A stretch of DNA of 34,663 nucleotides from Desulfomicrobium apsheronum (GTDB lineage Bacteria; Desulfobacterota; Desulfovibrionia; Desulfovibrionales; Desulfomicrobiaceae), in contig NZ_FORX01000029.1 in the NCBI RefSeq assembly GCF_900114115.1, positions 1-34,663 on the forward strand. Reading direction: 5' to 3'. The notes beneath the pieces are model-generated. The model was not told the origin of the DNA, searched no databases, and saw only the letters and a list, made by a program, of their open reading frames with translations. Below are positions 7,716-15,747 of the stretch, in pieces. Every line of letters starts with the position of its first letter. Positions within the stretch are counted from its first letter, which is position 1. Made by a program: the position numbers and the translations under genes.

Positions 7716-8824
7716 CGGAAGGGGGCGAACGCTTCGGGGCCGTCATCCTTGCGGCCGGGTTTTCTTCGCGCATGGGCGATTTCAAGCCCCTCATGGACCT
7801 CGGCGGCATGACCGTGCTGGAGCGCTGCGTGCGCATGTTTCGAGACGCAGGCGTCGAGCGGGTCCTGGTAGTCACCGGGCATCGCGCCCCCGAGGTGCGG
7901 GCCGAGGCCGGACGGCTTGGCGTACCCACGATCCACAACGAAGAGTACGGGAAGGGCATGTTCTCCTCCGTGCGCAGGGCCGTGTCCGCCATGTCCGAGC
8001 ATGATGCCTTCTTTCTTCTGCCCGTGGACATCCCCCTGGTCCGTCCGTCCACGGTCACGGCCCTGCTCGACGAGTATGACGGGCGCATCGCCTTTCCCGT
8101 CTTCGAGGGAGAGCGCGGGCACCCGCCGCTCATTCCCGCCGCCCTGATCCCCGCCATTCTGGAACACGACGGCCGGGGCGGTCTGAAGACGCTGCTGGAA
8201 GGGTATCCTGCCCTCGATGTTCCGGTCTGGGACAGAGGCATCCTCCTTGATGCCGACACCATGGCCGATTTTGCGCTTCTTGAGGGACGCGCCGCCCGTC
8301 TCCATATCGGCGATCGCGGCGAGGCCCTGGCCCTGGCCGCGCAGTCCATGCCCGAGCGGGGGCTCGCCCACGGTCGGGCAGTGGCCACCGTGGCCTTGCG
8401 CCTGGGCGGGGAGTTGAACCGGCATGGAGGGAATCTCGATCCTGACCTGATCCACAACGCCGCGCTGCTGCACGATGTGGCCAAGGGCTGCCCCGGGCAT
8501 GAGGCCGCCGGCGGCGAGCTGCTGGCGCATTTCGGACTGTCCGGGCTGTCCGCCATTGTGGCCGCCCATCGTGACGTTCCGCCCCCGACTTCGGGCGTTT
8601 TGACGGAGAAGGAGGTGGTCTGTCTGGCCGACAAGCTGGTGCGCTGCGACAGGCGCGTGGCCGTGCGGGATCGTTTCGGCGAGAAGCTGGCCCTGTACCG
8701 CTGCGACGAGGAGGCCTGCGCGGCCATCCGAGGCCGCATGGAGAACGCCCTGGCCCTGGCGGCCCTGGTGGAGGCGGCCAGCGGTCAGCGTATTGAGGAG
8801 ATTCTTCAGGGGGTGCCGGCGTGA
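7712..8824 (+). CDS. MobA/MocA-like nucleotidyltransferase fused to an HD domain (DVU_1551-like)
   Basis: 370 residues with a GTG start in a GTGA overlap. The N-terminal half has the LAAGFSSRMGDFKPL signature of MobA/MocA enzymes, which join CMP or GMP to molybdopterin, plus the PVDIPLV metal-binding motif. The C-terminal half (from about 205) is an HD domain: HGRAVA, NAALLHDVAKG, HEAAGGELL and VAAHRDV. This suggests a phosphohydrolase acting on nucleotides. The fusion couples transfer and hydrolysis in one chain. It probably makes or edits a dinucleotide form of the molybdenum cofactor or a related cofactor. The nucleotide choice cannot be read from the sequence. Confidence 0.85.
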   Translation: MTEGGERFGAVILAAGFSSRMGDFKPLMDLGGMTVLERCVRMFRDAGVERVLVVTGHRAPEVRAEAGRLGVPTIHNEEYGKGMFSSVRRAVSAMSEHDAFFLLPVDIPLVRPSTVTALLDEYDGRIAFPVFEGERGHPPLIPAALIPAILEHDGRGGLKTLLEGYPALDVPVWDRGILLDADTMADFALLEGRAARLHIGDRGEALALAAQSMPERGLAHGRAVATVALRLGGELNRHGGNLDPDLIHNAALLHDVAKGCPGHEAAGGELLAHFGLSGLSAIVAAHRDVPPPTSGVLTEKEVVCLADKLVRCDRRVAVRDRFGEKLALYRCDEEACAAIRGRMENALALAALVEAASGQRIEEILQGVPA

Positions 8825-9417
8825 GCGAAATCTATCTCATCCGCCACGGCGAGATCACCCAGTCCTCGCCACGACGCTTCGTGGGGCAGACGGATCTGCC
8901 CCTGACGGACAGGGGCCGGGAGCAGATTGAAAAGGTGGCGGTATTTCTTTTAGGCCGGGGCGTCGGGCGGCTCTTGTGCAGCCCGCTTTCGCGCTGTGTG
9001 GAGAGTGCTGGCATCATCGGCGCGGCCCTGGGGATTGTGTCAGAAATCGTTCCGGACCTGCGCGAGATTGCGCTTGGCGCCTGGGAGGGCCTGACCGTGG
9101 ACGAGGTGCGCGAGCGCTTCCCTGGCCGCTACGAGGCGCGGGGCCGAAACCTGGCAGGATTCCGTCCGCCGGACGGGGAAAGTTTCGCCGACGTGCAGCG
9201 CCGAGCCTGGCCGGCTTTCGAGACGGCCACCGTCGAACAGGGCGAGCCCCTGGCCATCGTGGCCCATGGCGGGGTCAATCGTGTGCTCCTTTGCCGCATC
9301 CTGGGCATGCCGCTTGAAAATCTGTTCCGCCTGGAACAGCACTATGCCTGCGTCAATATTCTGCAGGAGGACGAAGGTGAGTTCCGCGTGGGTGCAATGA
9401 ACTCTCGGCCAACGTGA
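8821..9417 (+). CDS. Histidine phosphatase (phosphoglycerate mutase/CobC-like)
   Basis: 198 residues with a GTG start in a GTGA overlap. The catalytic LIRHGE motif lies at residues 5-10 and the second histidine in IVAHGG near 150. CSPLSRCVESA and the downstream EIALGAWEGL match the family. CobC members remove the 5' phosphate from alpha-ribazole phosphate in cobalamin assembly, and here the substrate is probably a pathway intermediate of this operon. It is the last gene before the strong terminator at 9488-9534. Confidence 0.85.
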   Translation: MSEIYLIRHGEITQSSPRRFVGQTDLPLTDRGREQIEKVAVFLLGRGVGRLLCSPLSRCVESAGIIGAALGIVSEIVPDLREIALGAWEGLTVDEVRERFPGRYEARGRNLAGFRPPDGESFADVQRRAWPAFETATVEQGEPLAIVAHGGVNRVLLCRILGMPLENLFRLEQHYACVNILQEDEGEFRVGAMNSRPT

Positions 9418-9487
9418 ACGGGCGTGGGGTTCTGGAGATCCGGTTCCGGAGGTCATGGCGTCGAGACATGCCTCCGGTCGGTCAGAC

Positions 9488-9534
9488 AACACAAAAGGAC
9501 CGCCGCGTGATTTTCGCGGCGGTCCTTTTGTGTT
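9488..9534. terminator. Bidirectional intrinsic terminator, perfect 20-bp stem
   Basis: The arms are AACACAAAAGGACCGCCGCG (9488-9507) and its exact reverse complement (9515-9534), around a 7-base loop TGATTTT. T-rich ends are present on both strands. It separates the converging phosphatase gene and FadL-type gene and can serve both. Confidence 0.9.
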
Positions 9535-9554
9535 GCGAAGCCGGACTCGGAAGT

Positions 9555-10757
9555 TCAGAAGCGGTAGGCCACGCTCATGCCGACCAGATGGGCGTCGCCG
9601 TCCTCGAAATCGGCGGTTTCTACGTCTCCGCCGTTAACATGGATTTCCGCGCCCTTGCGATCGATGATCAGCAGATAGGTATAGCCAAGATCCACGCTCC
9701 AGGCGTCCCCGTGCCAGCCAAGACCGGCAGAGAAGAGCTGGCGGTCGTTGGCCGGGACCATGTAGTCGGCGCGTTCGGTGCGGACAGGGGTTTCGTCGTA
9801 GACATAGCCAGCCCGCAGATCCCAGGCCGGAGTCAGGGCATATTCGGCCCCGATCGCCAGTCTCCAGGTGTCCTTCCAGTCCTTGAAGACGGGGCCGGAG
9901 GGGTTGACGCCATTGATACGGATGTCCAGCTCCTCGTACGACGACCAGCCCGTGCGGGTCACGTCCACTTCGATGCTCAGCCTGTCGATAGGGGTCAGGC
10001 ACATGCCGAGGGACCAGGAGTCCGGCAGGGTGATTTCGCCGTCGGCGTCACCGTTGAGCTTATCGCCCAAGCCCCCGGGCGCATTGCTTTCGGCCTCGCC
10101 GCGCGGATGGACGTCGATGGCGCTGCGGTACATGAGCCCGAAGGACATCCAGTCCGTCGGAGCATACAGGGTGGAAACGCTGACACCCAGGCCGACGTCG
10201 TCGCCCCGGACCTTCAGGTCGTAGGTTCCGGCCACTGTCTTCTTCTGTTCGAAGTCGAAATAATTGGCTTCGACGCCAAGGCCGATGGACCAGGTGTCCG
10301 TAAGCTTCATGCCGAGCACCGGCGTAACGGAAACGCTCTTGATGCCCGCATAATAGACGCTGTCGCTTCCGGCCCAGTCCTCGTCGAATTCCGTGCCGAG
10401 CCCGAAGCGGTTGTAGACGCCGATCCCCAGCCAGTAGCGTTCGCCGAGTTGGTGCACTGCGTAGGCATGGGGCAGCAGCCAGACATTGTCCTTTCCGTCT
10501 GCGCTCTGCCGCCCGTCAATGGACACGGTGGCCATGGGGGCCACGGCGACCAATCCGGTCATGACCTGCGTGCCGTTCAGCCCGGTCATGGCGGCGGGGT
10601 TGGACGCCACCACCGAGGCATCGGCCTTTCTGGCCATGGTCGTGCCGCCGAGGGCATTGCCCCTCGCGCTCCATTCGTAAACGGCAAAGCCGGCCGCCGA
10701 CACCTGCTGTCCCGTCAGCAACAGCGCCAACATGACAGCGGCAACAATTTTCCCCAT
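9555..10757 (-). CDS. FadL/OmpP1/TodX-family outer-membrane transport protein
   Basis: 400 residues. The signal peptide is clear (MGKIVAAVMLALLLTGQQVSAAG, cut near 21-22). The mature N-terminus has the family features GFAVYEWSARGNALGGT and ASVVASNPAAMTGL (the NPA motif of the hatch). Alternating aromatic and polar strands follow, and it ends in a terminal Phe (VAYRF), as expected for insertion by the BAM machinery. The ATG at 10757 has a strong GAGGAGGAG ribosome site. FadL proteins pass long-chain fatty acids or other hydrophobic compounds across the outer membrane. It is a single-gene unit with no obvious functional neighbour. Confidence 0.92.
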   Translation of the reverse strand: MGKIVAAVMLALLLTGQQVSAAGFAVYEWSARGNALGGTTMARKADASVVASNPAAMTGLNGTQVMTGLVAVAPMATVSIDGRQSADGKDNVWLLPHAYAVHQLGERYWLGIGVYNRFGLGTEFDEDWAGSDSVYYAGIKSVSVTPVLGMKLTDTWSIGLGVEANYFDFEQKKTVAGTYDLKVRGDDVGLGVSVSTLYAPTDWMSFGLMYRSAIDVHPRGEAESNAPGGLGDKLNGDADGEITLPDSWSLGMCLTPIDRLSIEVDVTRTGWSSYEELDIRINGVNPSGPVFKDWKDTWRLAIGAEYALTPAWDLRAGYVYDETPVRTERADYMVPANDRQLFSAGLGWHGDAWSVDLGYTYLLIIDRKGAEIHVNGGDVETADFEDGDAHLVGMSVAYRF

Positions 10758-11040
10758 CGCTCCTCCTCATTCAGCACAGGTTCATGCGCACCCGCCCGGG
10801 CGCGCGACAAGCTCCGGCGCATACGGATTTTTCTCTGTTATCTCAAGGAGAAAGGGTAAAGTGATCGCTCAGTTGCGGCTCATGGATCGCGGCAATGACG
10901 GGAGGAAATCCAACAGTAGCGGTGAGTTCAGTCGTTGAGTGTCTGCCATAAGGGAATTGTCGTGGCATCACTTCTCGTGATGAGACAACGAGAACATCGG
11001 CTGATCGCTTGCGAAGATGTTCGCGTGCGAAAGGGATTCA
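10758..11040. other. Gene-free stretch with hairpins and a possible toxin-gene relic
   Basis: This lies between the start of the FadL gene and the end of the DUF1016 gene, both on the minus strand. It contains CATCAC-TTCTC-GTGATG (10966-10982), which could end DUF1016 transcription, and GAACATC/GATGTTC arms around 10992-11022. Positions about 11010-11036 resemble 15063-15088, which encodes the C-terminus of the HigB-like toxin (see findings). No convincing promoter is seen. Confidence 0.4.
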
Positions 11041-12084
11041 TCATGCATCGTCGAGCAGCACTCCAATCTCTTCCGGTGAAGGCAGGTGTCCTTTCAGCGC
11101 ACTGGGCACGCTTCTGGTCGTCTCGTAGGTTGCCACGCCAATGGGTTTTCGGGAATCGCGCAGGGCGTATTCGACCACGGTCCGGTTTTTATCCCTGCAG
11201 AGAATGATGCCCATGGATGGATTTTCGTCCTCGTGGCGAACATGGTTGTCAAGCGCCGCAAGGTAGAATTGCATCTTCCCGACGTATTCGGGCATGAATT
11301 TTCCGACCTTGAGCTCGATGGCCACCAGCGCCTTGAGCCGTCGGTGAAAAAGCAGCAGATCGATGAAGAACTCGTCGCCCCCGACCTCCAGCCGGAACTG
11401 GCTGCCCATGTAGGCGAACATGCCGCCCATGGAGCGCAGAAAGTCTTCGATACGGGCGATGAGCCGTTTTTCCAGTTCTCGTTCGCTGTGCTTTTCATTG
11501 AGTTCCAGAAAATCGAAGGTGTAGCCGTCTCTCACGGCCAGCTTGGCCTGGTTGCGGAGCGCCGGCGTCAGCGCCTGTTCGAAATTGTGCTGCCCGAGCA
11601 GGGATTTCTCGTAGCTCTGGTTGTCGATATGGTGAATGAGCACGTTTTTCGACCAGCCGAATTTGCGGGTCATGCGGATATAGAATTCGCGTTCCAACTG
11701 ATTTTCACATCTTTCCAGAATGACAAGGTTTTGGCTCCACCCGATTTCTCGCACAAGTGGTGCGAGTTTTATGTGTCCATCGTAGGTCTCGAAGAACGCC
11801 TTCATTCGCCAGAGATTGGAAGCTGAAAATCCTCTGGCGGAATGAAATTCGGTCCGGAGGTCGGTCGACAGCCTTTCAACAACAGCCTTGCCCCAGCCGT
11901 GTTTTTTCTGCCGTTCCACGATCATGCGCCCAATATCCCAATAAAGGCCGACCAGTTCCCTGTTGACTGCCTTGAGGGCTTTGTATTGGGCGTTTCGGAT
12001 ACGTGTTTTGACCTCCGCAAGGAGGTGGACATAGTCTTCAGGCGTGCCGAAGGAACCTGGTGTGTGTTTTTCGTATGATTTCAT
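11041..12084 (-). CDS. DUF1016/YhcG-family PDDEXK nuclease-like protein
   Basis: 347 residues; AGGAG lies upstream of the ATG. The N-terminal region (LLAEVKTRIRNAQYKALKAVNRELVGLYWDIGRMI, GWGKAVVERLSTDLRTEF, NLWRMKAFFE) and the centre (REIGWSQNLVILE, RKFGWSKNVL) match the YhcG N-terminal domain. The C-terminal half has a PDDEXK core: FFIDLLLFHRRLKALVAIELKVGKF (Asp...ExK), followed by GKMQFYLAALD. Family members are predicted nucleases, often found alone or in defence and restriction islands. No methylase or specificity subunit is adjacent, so the role is unproven. Confidence 0.88.
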   Translation of the reverse strand: MKSYEKHTPGSFGTPEDYVHLLAEVKTRIRNAQYKALKAVNRELVGLYWDIGRMIVERQKKHGWGKAVVERLSTDLRTEFHSARGFSASNLWRMKAFFETYDGHIKLAPLVREIGWSQNLVILERCENQLEREFYIRMTRKFGWSKNVLIHHIDNQSYEKSLLGQHNFEQALTPALRNQAKLAVRDGYTFDFLELNEKHSERELEKRLIARIEDFLRSMGGMFAYMGSQFRLEVGGDEFFIDLLLFHRRLKALVAIELKVGKFMPEYVGKMQFYLAALDNHVRHEDENPSMGIILCRDKNRTVVEYALRDSRKPIGVATYETTRSVPSALKGHLPSPEEIGVLLDDA

Positions 12085-12528
12085 CCCGTTTCTCTCCTAA
12101 GAGTCTTGAATGTTTTCGGGCCGGGCGAAGAGCCGTGACGGCGTTGCCGTCTTTGCCCTAATCTGCGGTCCATTGGCTGACCCCTTTTTCTGGCGGAAAC
12201 GGGAATCGAATAGTGGGCATAAACGGGAACGTGGTGAAATACATCGGGAATTGTATGAAAATCAGGGAAGGAATCTAGGTAGTTCTGATCATGTCGGGAT
12301 GAGGCCGAGGGCCCGGGGGTGCTTGGACGATCGTTTCCGGTCTCCATGGAATCAACGCTGACCTTGAGATTTTACCGTCCGATCCGGTTGCGAAATACGG
12401 ATGTTTAAAAAATGTTGGTGATTCATGCATGGTCACGCAAGGCGATTCTGGATTGTTGGACAGGGGATTCGTGTCGACGTATGGGAGGCACACTCGTGTT
12501 CAATGCTGCAATTACATAAGGATTCCGC
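12085..12528. other. 444-base gene-free stretch with four phased GGGAA motifs
   Basis: GGGAA cores, three as CGGGAA and the fourth AGGGAA, start at 12201, 12225, 12246 and 12265, about two helical turns apart. They are next to GGCTGACCCCTTTTTCTGGC (12175-12194). Multiple short direct repeats of this spacing resemble the ends of IS21-type elements or an array of regulator sites. I cannot decide between these. The right part (12360-12528) is the leader of the ABC transporter gene, and its ribosome site AAGGA precedes 12529. No open frame here is convincing. Confidence 0.4.
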
Positions 12529-14298
12529 ATGAAAGATAACGATAACAGCGCCCTCGGCCGCTCCCTCTGGCGGTTGGTGCGTTTTGCCCGCCCTCATGCG
12601 CGGCGGATTGGAATCGGGCTTGCCGCCAATGCCGGGGCACGCTTTTTCGACCTGCTGCCCATGATCGTGGTTGGCCGCGTGGTGGATACCGTGGCCGGGG
12701 CCCTGCGTGAAGGGCAGGGCCTGGCTGGCGCCGATTTTGCCTGGGCAGGCCTTTTGGTGCTGGGTACTTTTGCTGGTCTGGCCGTGTTCCAAAGCGTCAG
12801 CGACTACACCCTGGACTCGGCGGCGCAGCGGATCCGCCACGACCTGCGCGTGGATCTCTACACCCACGTGCAAAAGCTCGACGTGTCCTACTTCGAATCC
12901 CGTCAGACCGGTGACATCATGGCCGTGCTGGCCGGGGATGTGGACAACCTGGAGCGCTTCTTTTCCGACACGTCCACGAGCATCGTACGCCTGTTCATAA
13001 CCTTCACCGGAATCTACGGCATCCTCTTCTGGATGGATTATCATCTGGCGTTGCTGCTGCTCGCGCCCATGCCCATCGCCATCTGGGCCGTGCGCTTCTT
13101 CGCCACCCGTGTCGCCCCGCAGTACCGCAAGGCGAGAAAGGCCGTGGGCGACATCAACGCCATCCTGGAAAACAACCTTCAGGGCATGAACGTCATCCAG
13201 GCCTATTCCGCACAGGACCATCAGACCGGCCGCATCCGCCTGCGCTCCGAGGAATACCGCGACGCCGCCATCCGCGCCTCCCGTGAGCGGGCGCGATTCG
13301 TGCCCCTGCTGTACGGGGTGGCGGGGCTGGGATACGCGCTTTTGATCGGCGGGGGCGGGTGGATGACATTCGCGGGCATCGGCCCCAGCGTGGGTGATTT
13401 CACGACTTTCGTGCTCTTGGCCATGCGTCTCATCCTGCCTCTTTTTGTCTTCGGCATGCTCATCAATCAGATCCAGCAATCCGAAGCATCGGCCCTGCGC
13501 ATTAACGAAATATTCGACACGACACCCACGGTGCGCGATCAGGCCAAGGCGTTCCCGCTTGACGGGGAACTTCAGCGGGTCGAGGTCCGTGATGTCTGTT
13601 TTGCCTACCCGGAGCGCGAAAAGGTTCTGTGTGGAATCAATCTGTGCCTGGAGCGCGGACGGGTGCTGGGTGTGGTCGGTCCCACCGGGGCAGGCAAGAG
13701 TTCCCTCGCCAAGCTCATGTTGCGCTATTACGATCCCATGGATGGCGAAATTCTGGCCAACGGCCGCGAGCTGTCCTCCGTGACCCTGGACTCATGGCGG
13801 GGGCGCATCGGCTATGTCTCGCAGGAGGCCTATCTGTTTCACGGCACGGTGTCCGAGAATATACGCCTCGGATCGCCGCTGGCCTCGGAGGACGACGTCA
13901 TGCGGGCGGCGGACATGGCCGGAGCCGGCGACTTCATCGCCGCATTGCCGCAAGGGTACGAGACCATGGTCGGTGACCGGGGCATGAAACTCTCCGGCGG
14001 ACAGCGGCAACGCATCTCCCTGGCGCGGGCCATCCTGCGCGATCCGGAGTTTCTGATCCTGGACGAAGCCACCTCCAGCGTGGACACGCGCACGGAGGAG
14101 GTCATTCAGAACAATCTCAAAAACCTGCGCGCCGAACGCATCACCTTGGCCATCGCGCACCGTTTGTCCACGGTGCGGCACTGCGACGAGATCGTCGTGG
14201 TCGTGGACGGTGTTATCGTGGAGCGCGGCACTCATGATGAGTTGGTTGCGGCGAGTGGTGTTTATGCGGGGCTGTGGCAGGTGCAAAGCGGGGAGTAG
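12529..14298 (+). CDS. ABC exporter, fused membrane and ATPase domains (MsbA/MdlB type)
   Basis: 589 residues. The N-terminal half has about six membrane segments (ABC type-1 fold). The ATPase domain carries Walker A GPTGAGKSS (near 385), Q-loop YVSQEAYLF, signature LSGGQRQRISLARAIL, Walker B FLILDEATSSVD and switch His in AIAHRLSTV. It is a half-transporter expected to act as a homodimer at the inner membrane, exporting a lipid, drug or peptide; the substrate cannot be told. It stands alone between two gene-free stretches, so no partner subunit is seen. Confidence 0.93.
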   Translation: MKDNDNSALGRSLWRLVRFARPHARRIGIGLAANAGARFFDLLPMIVVGRVVDTVAGALREGQGLAGADFAWAGLLVLGTFAGLAVFQSVSDYTLDSAAQRIRHDLRVDLYTHVQKLDVSYFESRQTGDIMAVLAGDVDNLERFFSDTSTSIVRLFITFTGIYGILFWMDYHLALLLLAPMPIAIWAVRFFATRVAPQYRKARKAVGDINAILENNLQGMNVIQAYSAQDHQTGRIRLRSEEYRDAAIRASRERARFVPLLYGVAGLGYALLIGGGGWMTFAGIGPSVGDFTTFVLLAMRLILPLFVFGMLINQIQQSEASALRINEIFDTTPTVRDQAKAFPLDGELQRVEVRDVCFAYPEREKVLCGINLCLERGRVLGVVGPTGAGKSSLAKLMLRYYDPMDGEILANGRELSSVTLDSWRGRIGYVSQEAYLFHGTVSENIRLGSPLASEDDVMRAADMAGAGDFIAALPQGYETMVGDRGMKLSGGQRQRISLARAILRDPEFLILDEATSSVDTRTEEVIQNNLKNLRAERITLAIAHRLSTVRHCDEIVVVVDGVIVERGTHDELVAASGVYAGLWQVQSGE

Positions 14299-14674
14299 AG
14301 CGAGGGAGATGGCTGGAGGATTAAGGCATGAAAGGAATGTTTGAAGACAGACGGCAGAAGGTCGGCGGTAGAGCGGCACGCCTGGATGGCTCGGAAAGCG
14401 GGTCGAAACTCCTTCGCGGGCCTCGTAGAGTTGAACCATTGCGTGCGGTGCGGCAGTCCCGGTCAGGCTGGCCGGCAATGGTTCAACAAACGATGCCAGG
14501 CTCAGTCAGACAGTCGGCCCGCCTCCCGAGCCATCCAGGCACGCCTTGCGAAGGGGCGGGGATGTTAGATTGACGTGATTGGGAGAGGAGACAGCAATGG
14601 TTGGAGCAGCGATGCCAGGCTCAGTCAGATGGTCGGTGCGTCATGCAACGGAAAATTCGCTTTCCTGGACCGGG
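14299..14674. repeat. 376-base stretch with nested inverted repeats and a ~42-base direct repeat
   Basis: Outer inverted repeat: GCCTGGATGGCTCGG (14380-14394) and its exact complement (14526-14540). Inner inverted repeat: GTTGAACCATTGC (14430-14442) and its exact complement (14475-14487). An imperfect direct repeat sharing CGATGCCAGGCTCAGTCAGA occurs at 14476-14517 and 14595-14636. Short frames can be translated through it but look like artefacts. It may be a mobile palindromic element (MITE or REP-like) or a structured RNA. Confidence 0.6.
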
Positions 14675-15037
14675 TCAAGAATGCTTGGGCGGGCCTGAAG
14701 GAGACTCCTCGTTTTGGGCATCCGCTTCTCCAATGGAAGAAAAGTTGGTGATGCGCACGTCGCCATCCGGGAATCTGGCCAGAATTTCCAGTTCTCCTCC
14801 CATCGCTTCGATGTGACTGCGCAGTGTGGAAAGATACATGTCCGACCGGCGTTCCTGCTTGGCGATGGCGGGTTGCTGAACATTCAACAGCCGTGCAAGT
14901 TCCTGCTGCGAGAGGCCGCGCACATGTCGCAGTTCATGCAACGGCATTTCCCTGAGCATCTTGCGCGTCAAGGCCGCTGATTTTTTTCGGGCGTCCGGCG
15001 ACAATTCGTCCCTGAGTGCCGAGAATTTTCTAGTCAT
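14675..15037 (-). CDS. HigA-like XRE-family antitoxin
   Basis: 120 residues from the ATG at 15037. The frame is open further upstream, but that part lies inside the toxin gene. The helix-turn-helix is clear: LHELRHVRGLSQQELARLLNVQQPAIAKQE. A C-terminal segment follows (YLSTLRSHIEAMGGELEILARFPDGDVRITNF), as in HigA-type antitoxins. It overlaps the end of the toxin gene by eight bases, so the toxin comes first, as in higBA. It likely neutralises the toxin and represses the shared promoter. Confidence 0.85.
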   Translation of the reverse strand: MTRKFSALRDELSPDARKKSAALTRKMLREMPLHELRHVRGLSQQELARLLNVQQPAIAKQERRSDMYLSTLRSHIEAMGGELEILARFPDGDVRITNFSSIGEADAQNEESPSGPPKHS

Positions 15038-15407
15038 CGAGCAATCCCTCCTTCGTGATTTGGCGAAGATGTTCGTCGTAAAGGGAATCGGCCCGCGAGA
15101 CGAATTCATCATACCAGCGGTCATTTCCGGTCTTGTCGCCTCCGATGAGAAGTATGGCGGTCCTACGTGGGTCGAATGCGTAAAGTGTTCGCAAGGGTCT
15201 GCCTCCGCTCTGTGTCCGCAATTCGCGCATATGTCCGTGCCTTGATCGGAACACTCCCGATGAATGGGGAAAACCCAAGGAAGGTCCGAGAAATTCAAGA
15301 AGCCTCACGGATGCATCAAGCGAGATCTGTGCTTCCTCGGTCAACGTGTGCCACCAAGCCTCAAACTCGTCGGTGAATTCGACTTCCCAATGTGTTGCTT
15401 TAATCAT
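15030..15407 (-). CDS. HigB-like toxin (RelE/Gp49 superfamily)
   Basis: 125 residues from the ATG at 15407; ACGGAA lies about nine bases upstream. A TTG at 15425 is in frame but has no better site. Features: EFEAWWHTLTEEAQ, a LEFLGPSLGFPHSSGV turn, RELRTQSGGRPLRTLYAFDPRRTAILLIGGDKTG, and the usual YDEHLRQI end. This is the phage Gp49/HigB branch of ribosome-dependent mRNA interferases. It is expected to cleave mRNA on the ribosome when the antitoxin is lost. Confidence 0.87.
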   Translation of the reverse strand: MIKATHWEVEFTDEFEAWWHTLTEEAQISLDASVRLLEFLGPSLGFPHSSGVFRSRHGHMRELRTQSGGRPLRTLYAFDPRRTAILLIGGDKTGNDRWYDEFVSRADSLYDEHLRQITKEGLLDD

Positions 15408-15582
15408 GGGTGTGTATTCCGTCAATGGAATAATATCTGTTCATTTGAAGAAAACATCTGCGCATAACAGCACGATCGGACGGAACCGTGGCTGGTATTT
15501 GTTGGTAGCAGCCCCACGGTGGCCGCACATTGGGTTGGAAGAGTATATCTTGATGGGATAAATGGGGAGAAGATGAAGAAAG

Positions 15583-15629
15583 GAAAAAGAAATCCCCGGA
15601 AAAGATGGCTTTCCGGGGATTTCTTTTTC
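15583..15629. terminator. Bidirectional intrinsic terminator, perfect 20-bp stem
   Basis: The arms GAAAAAGAAATCCCCGGAAA (15583-15602) and TTTCCGGGGATTTCTTTTTC (15610-15629) surround a 7-base loop. T tracts lie on both strands. It sits 119 bases downstream of htpG on the minus strand and probably ends htpG transcription, shielding the toxin-antitoxin pair. Confidence 0.9.
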
Positions 15630-15747
15630 AAGCGGGGCTTGGCGTCGAACTCCACGGTATATTCGTGGAGCTCAGGATGCAGGGTTGAAGACTTCTGCCA
15701 AGTGTATGGCGTGCAGGGGACAAGTCCTCTGCACGCCGGAGGCATTC

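Noticed and set aside
9414-10859. 481-codon open frame on the plus strand
   Set aside because: Antisense to the FadL-type gene, which has a signal peptide, family motifs and a strong ribosome site.
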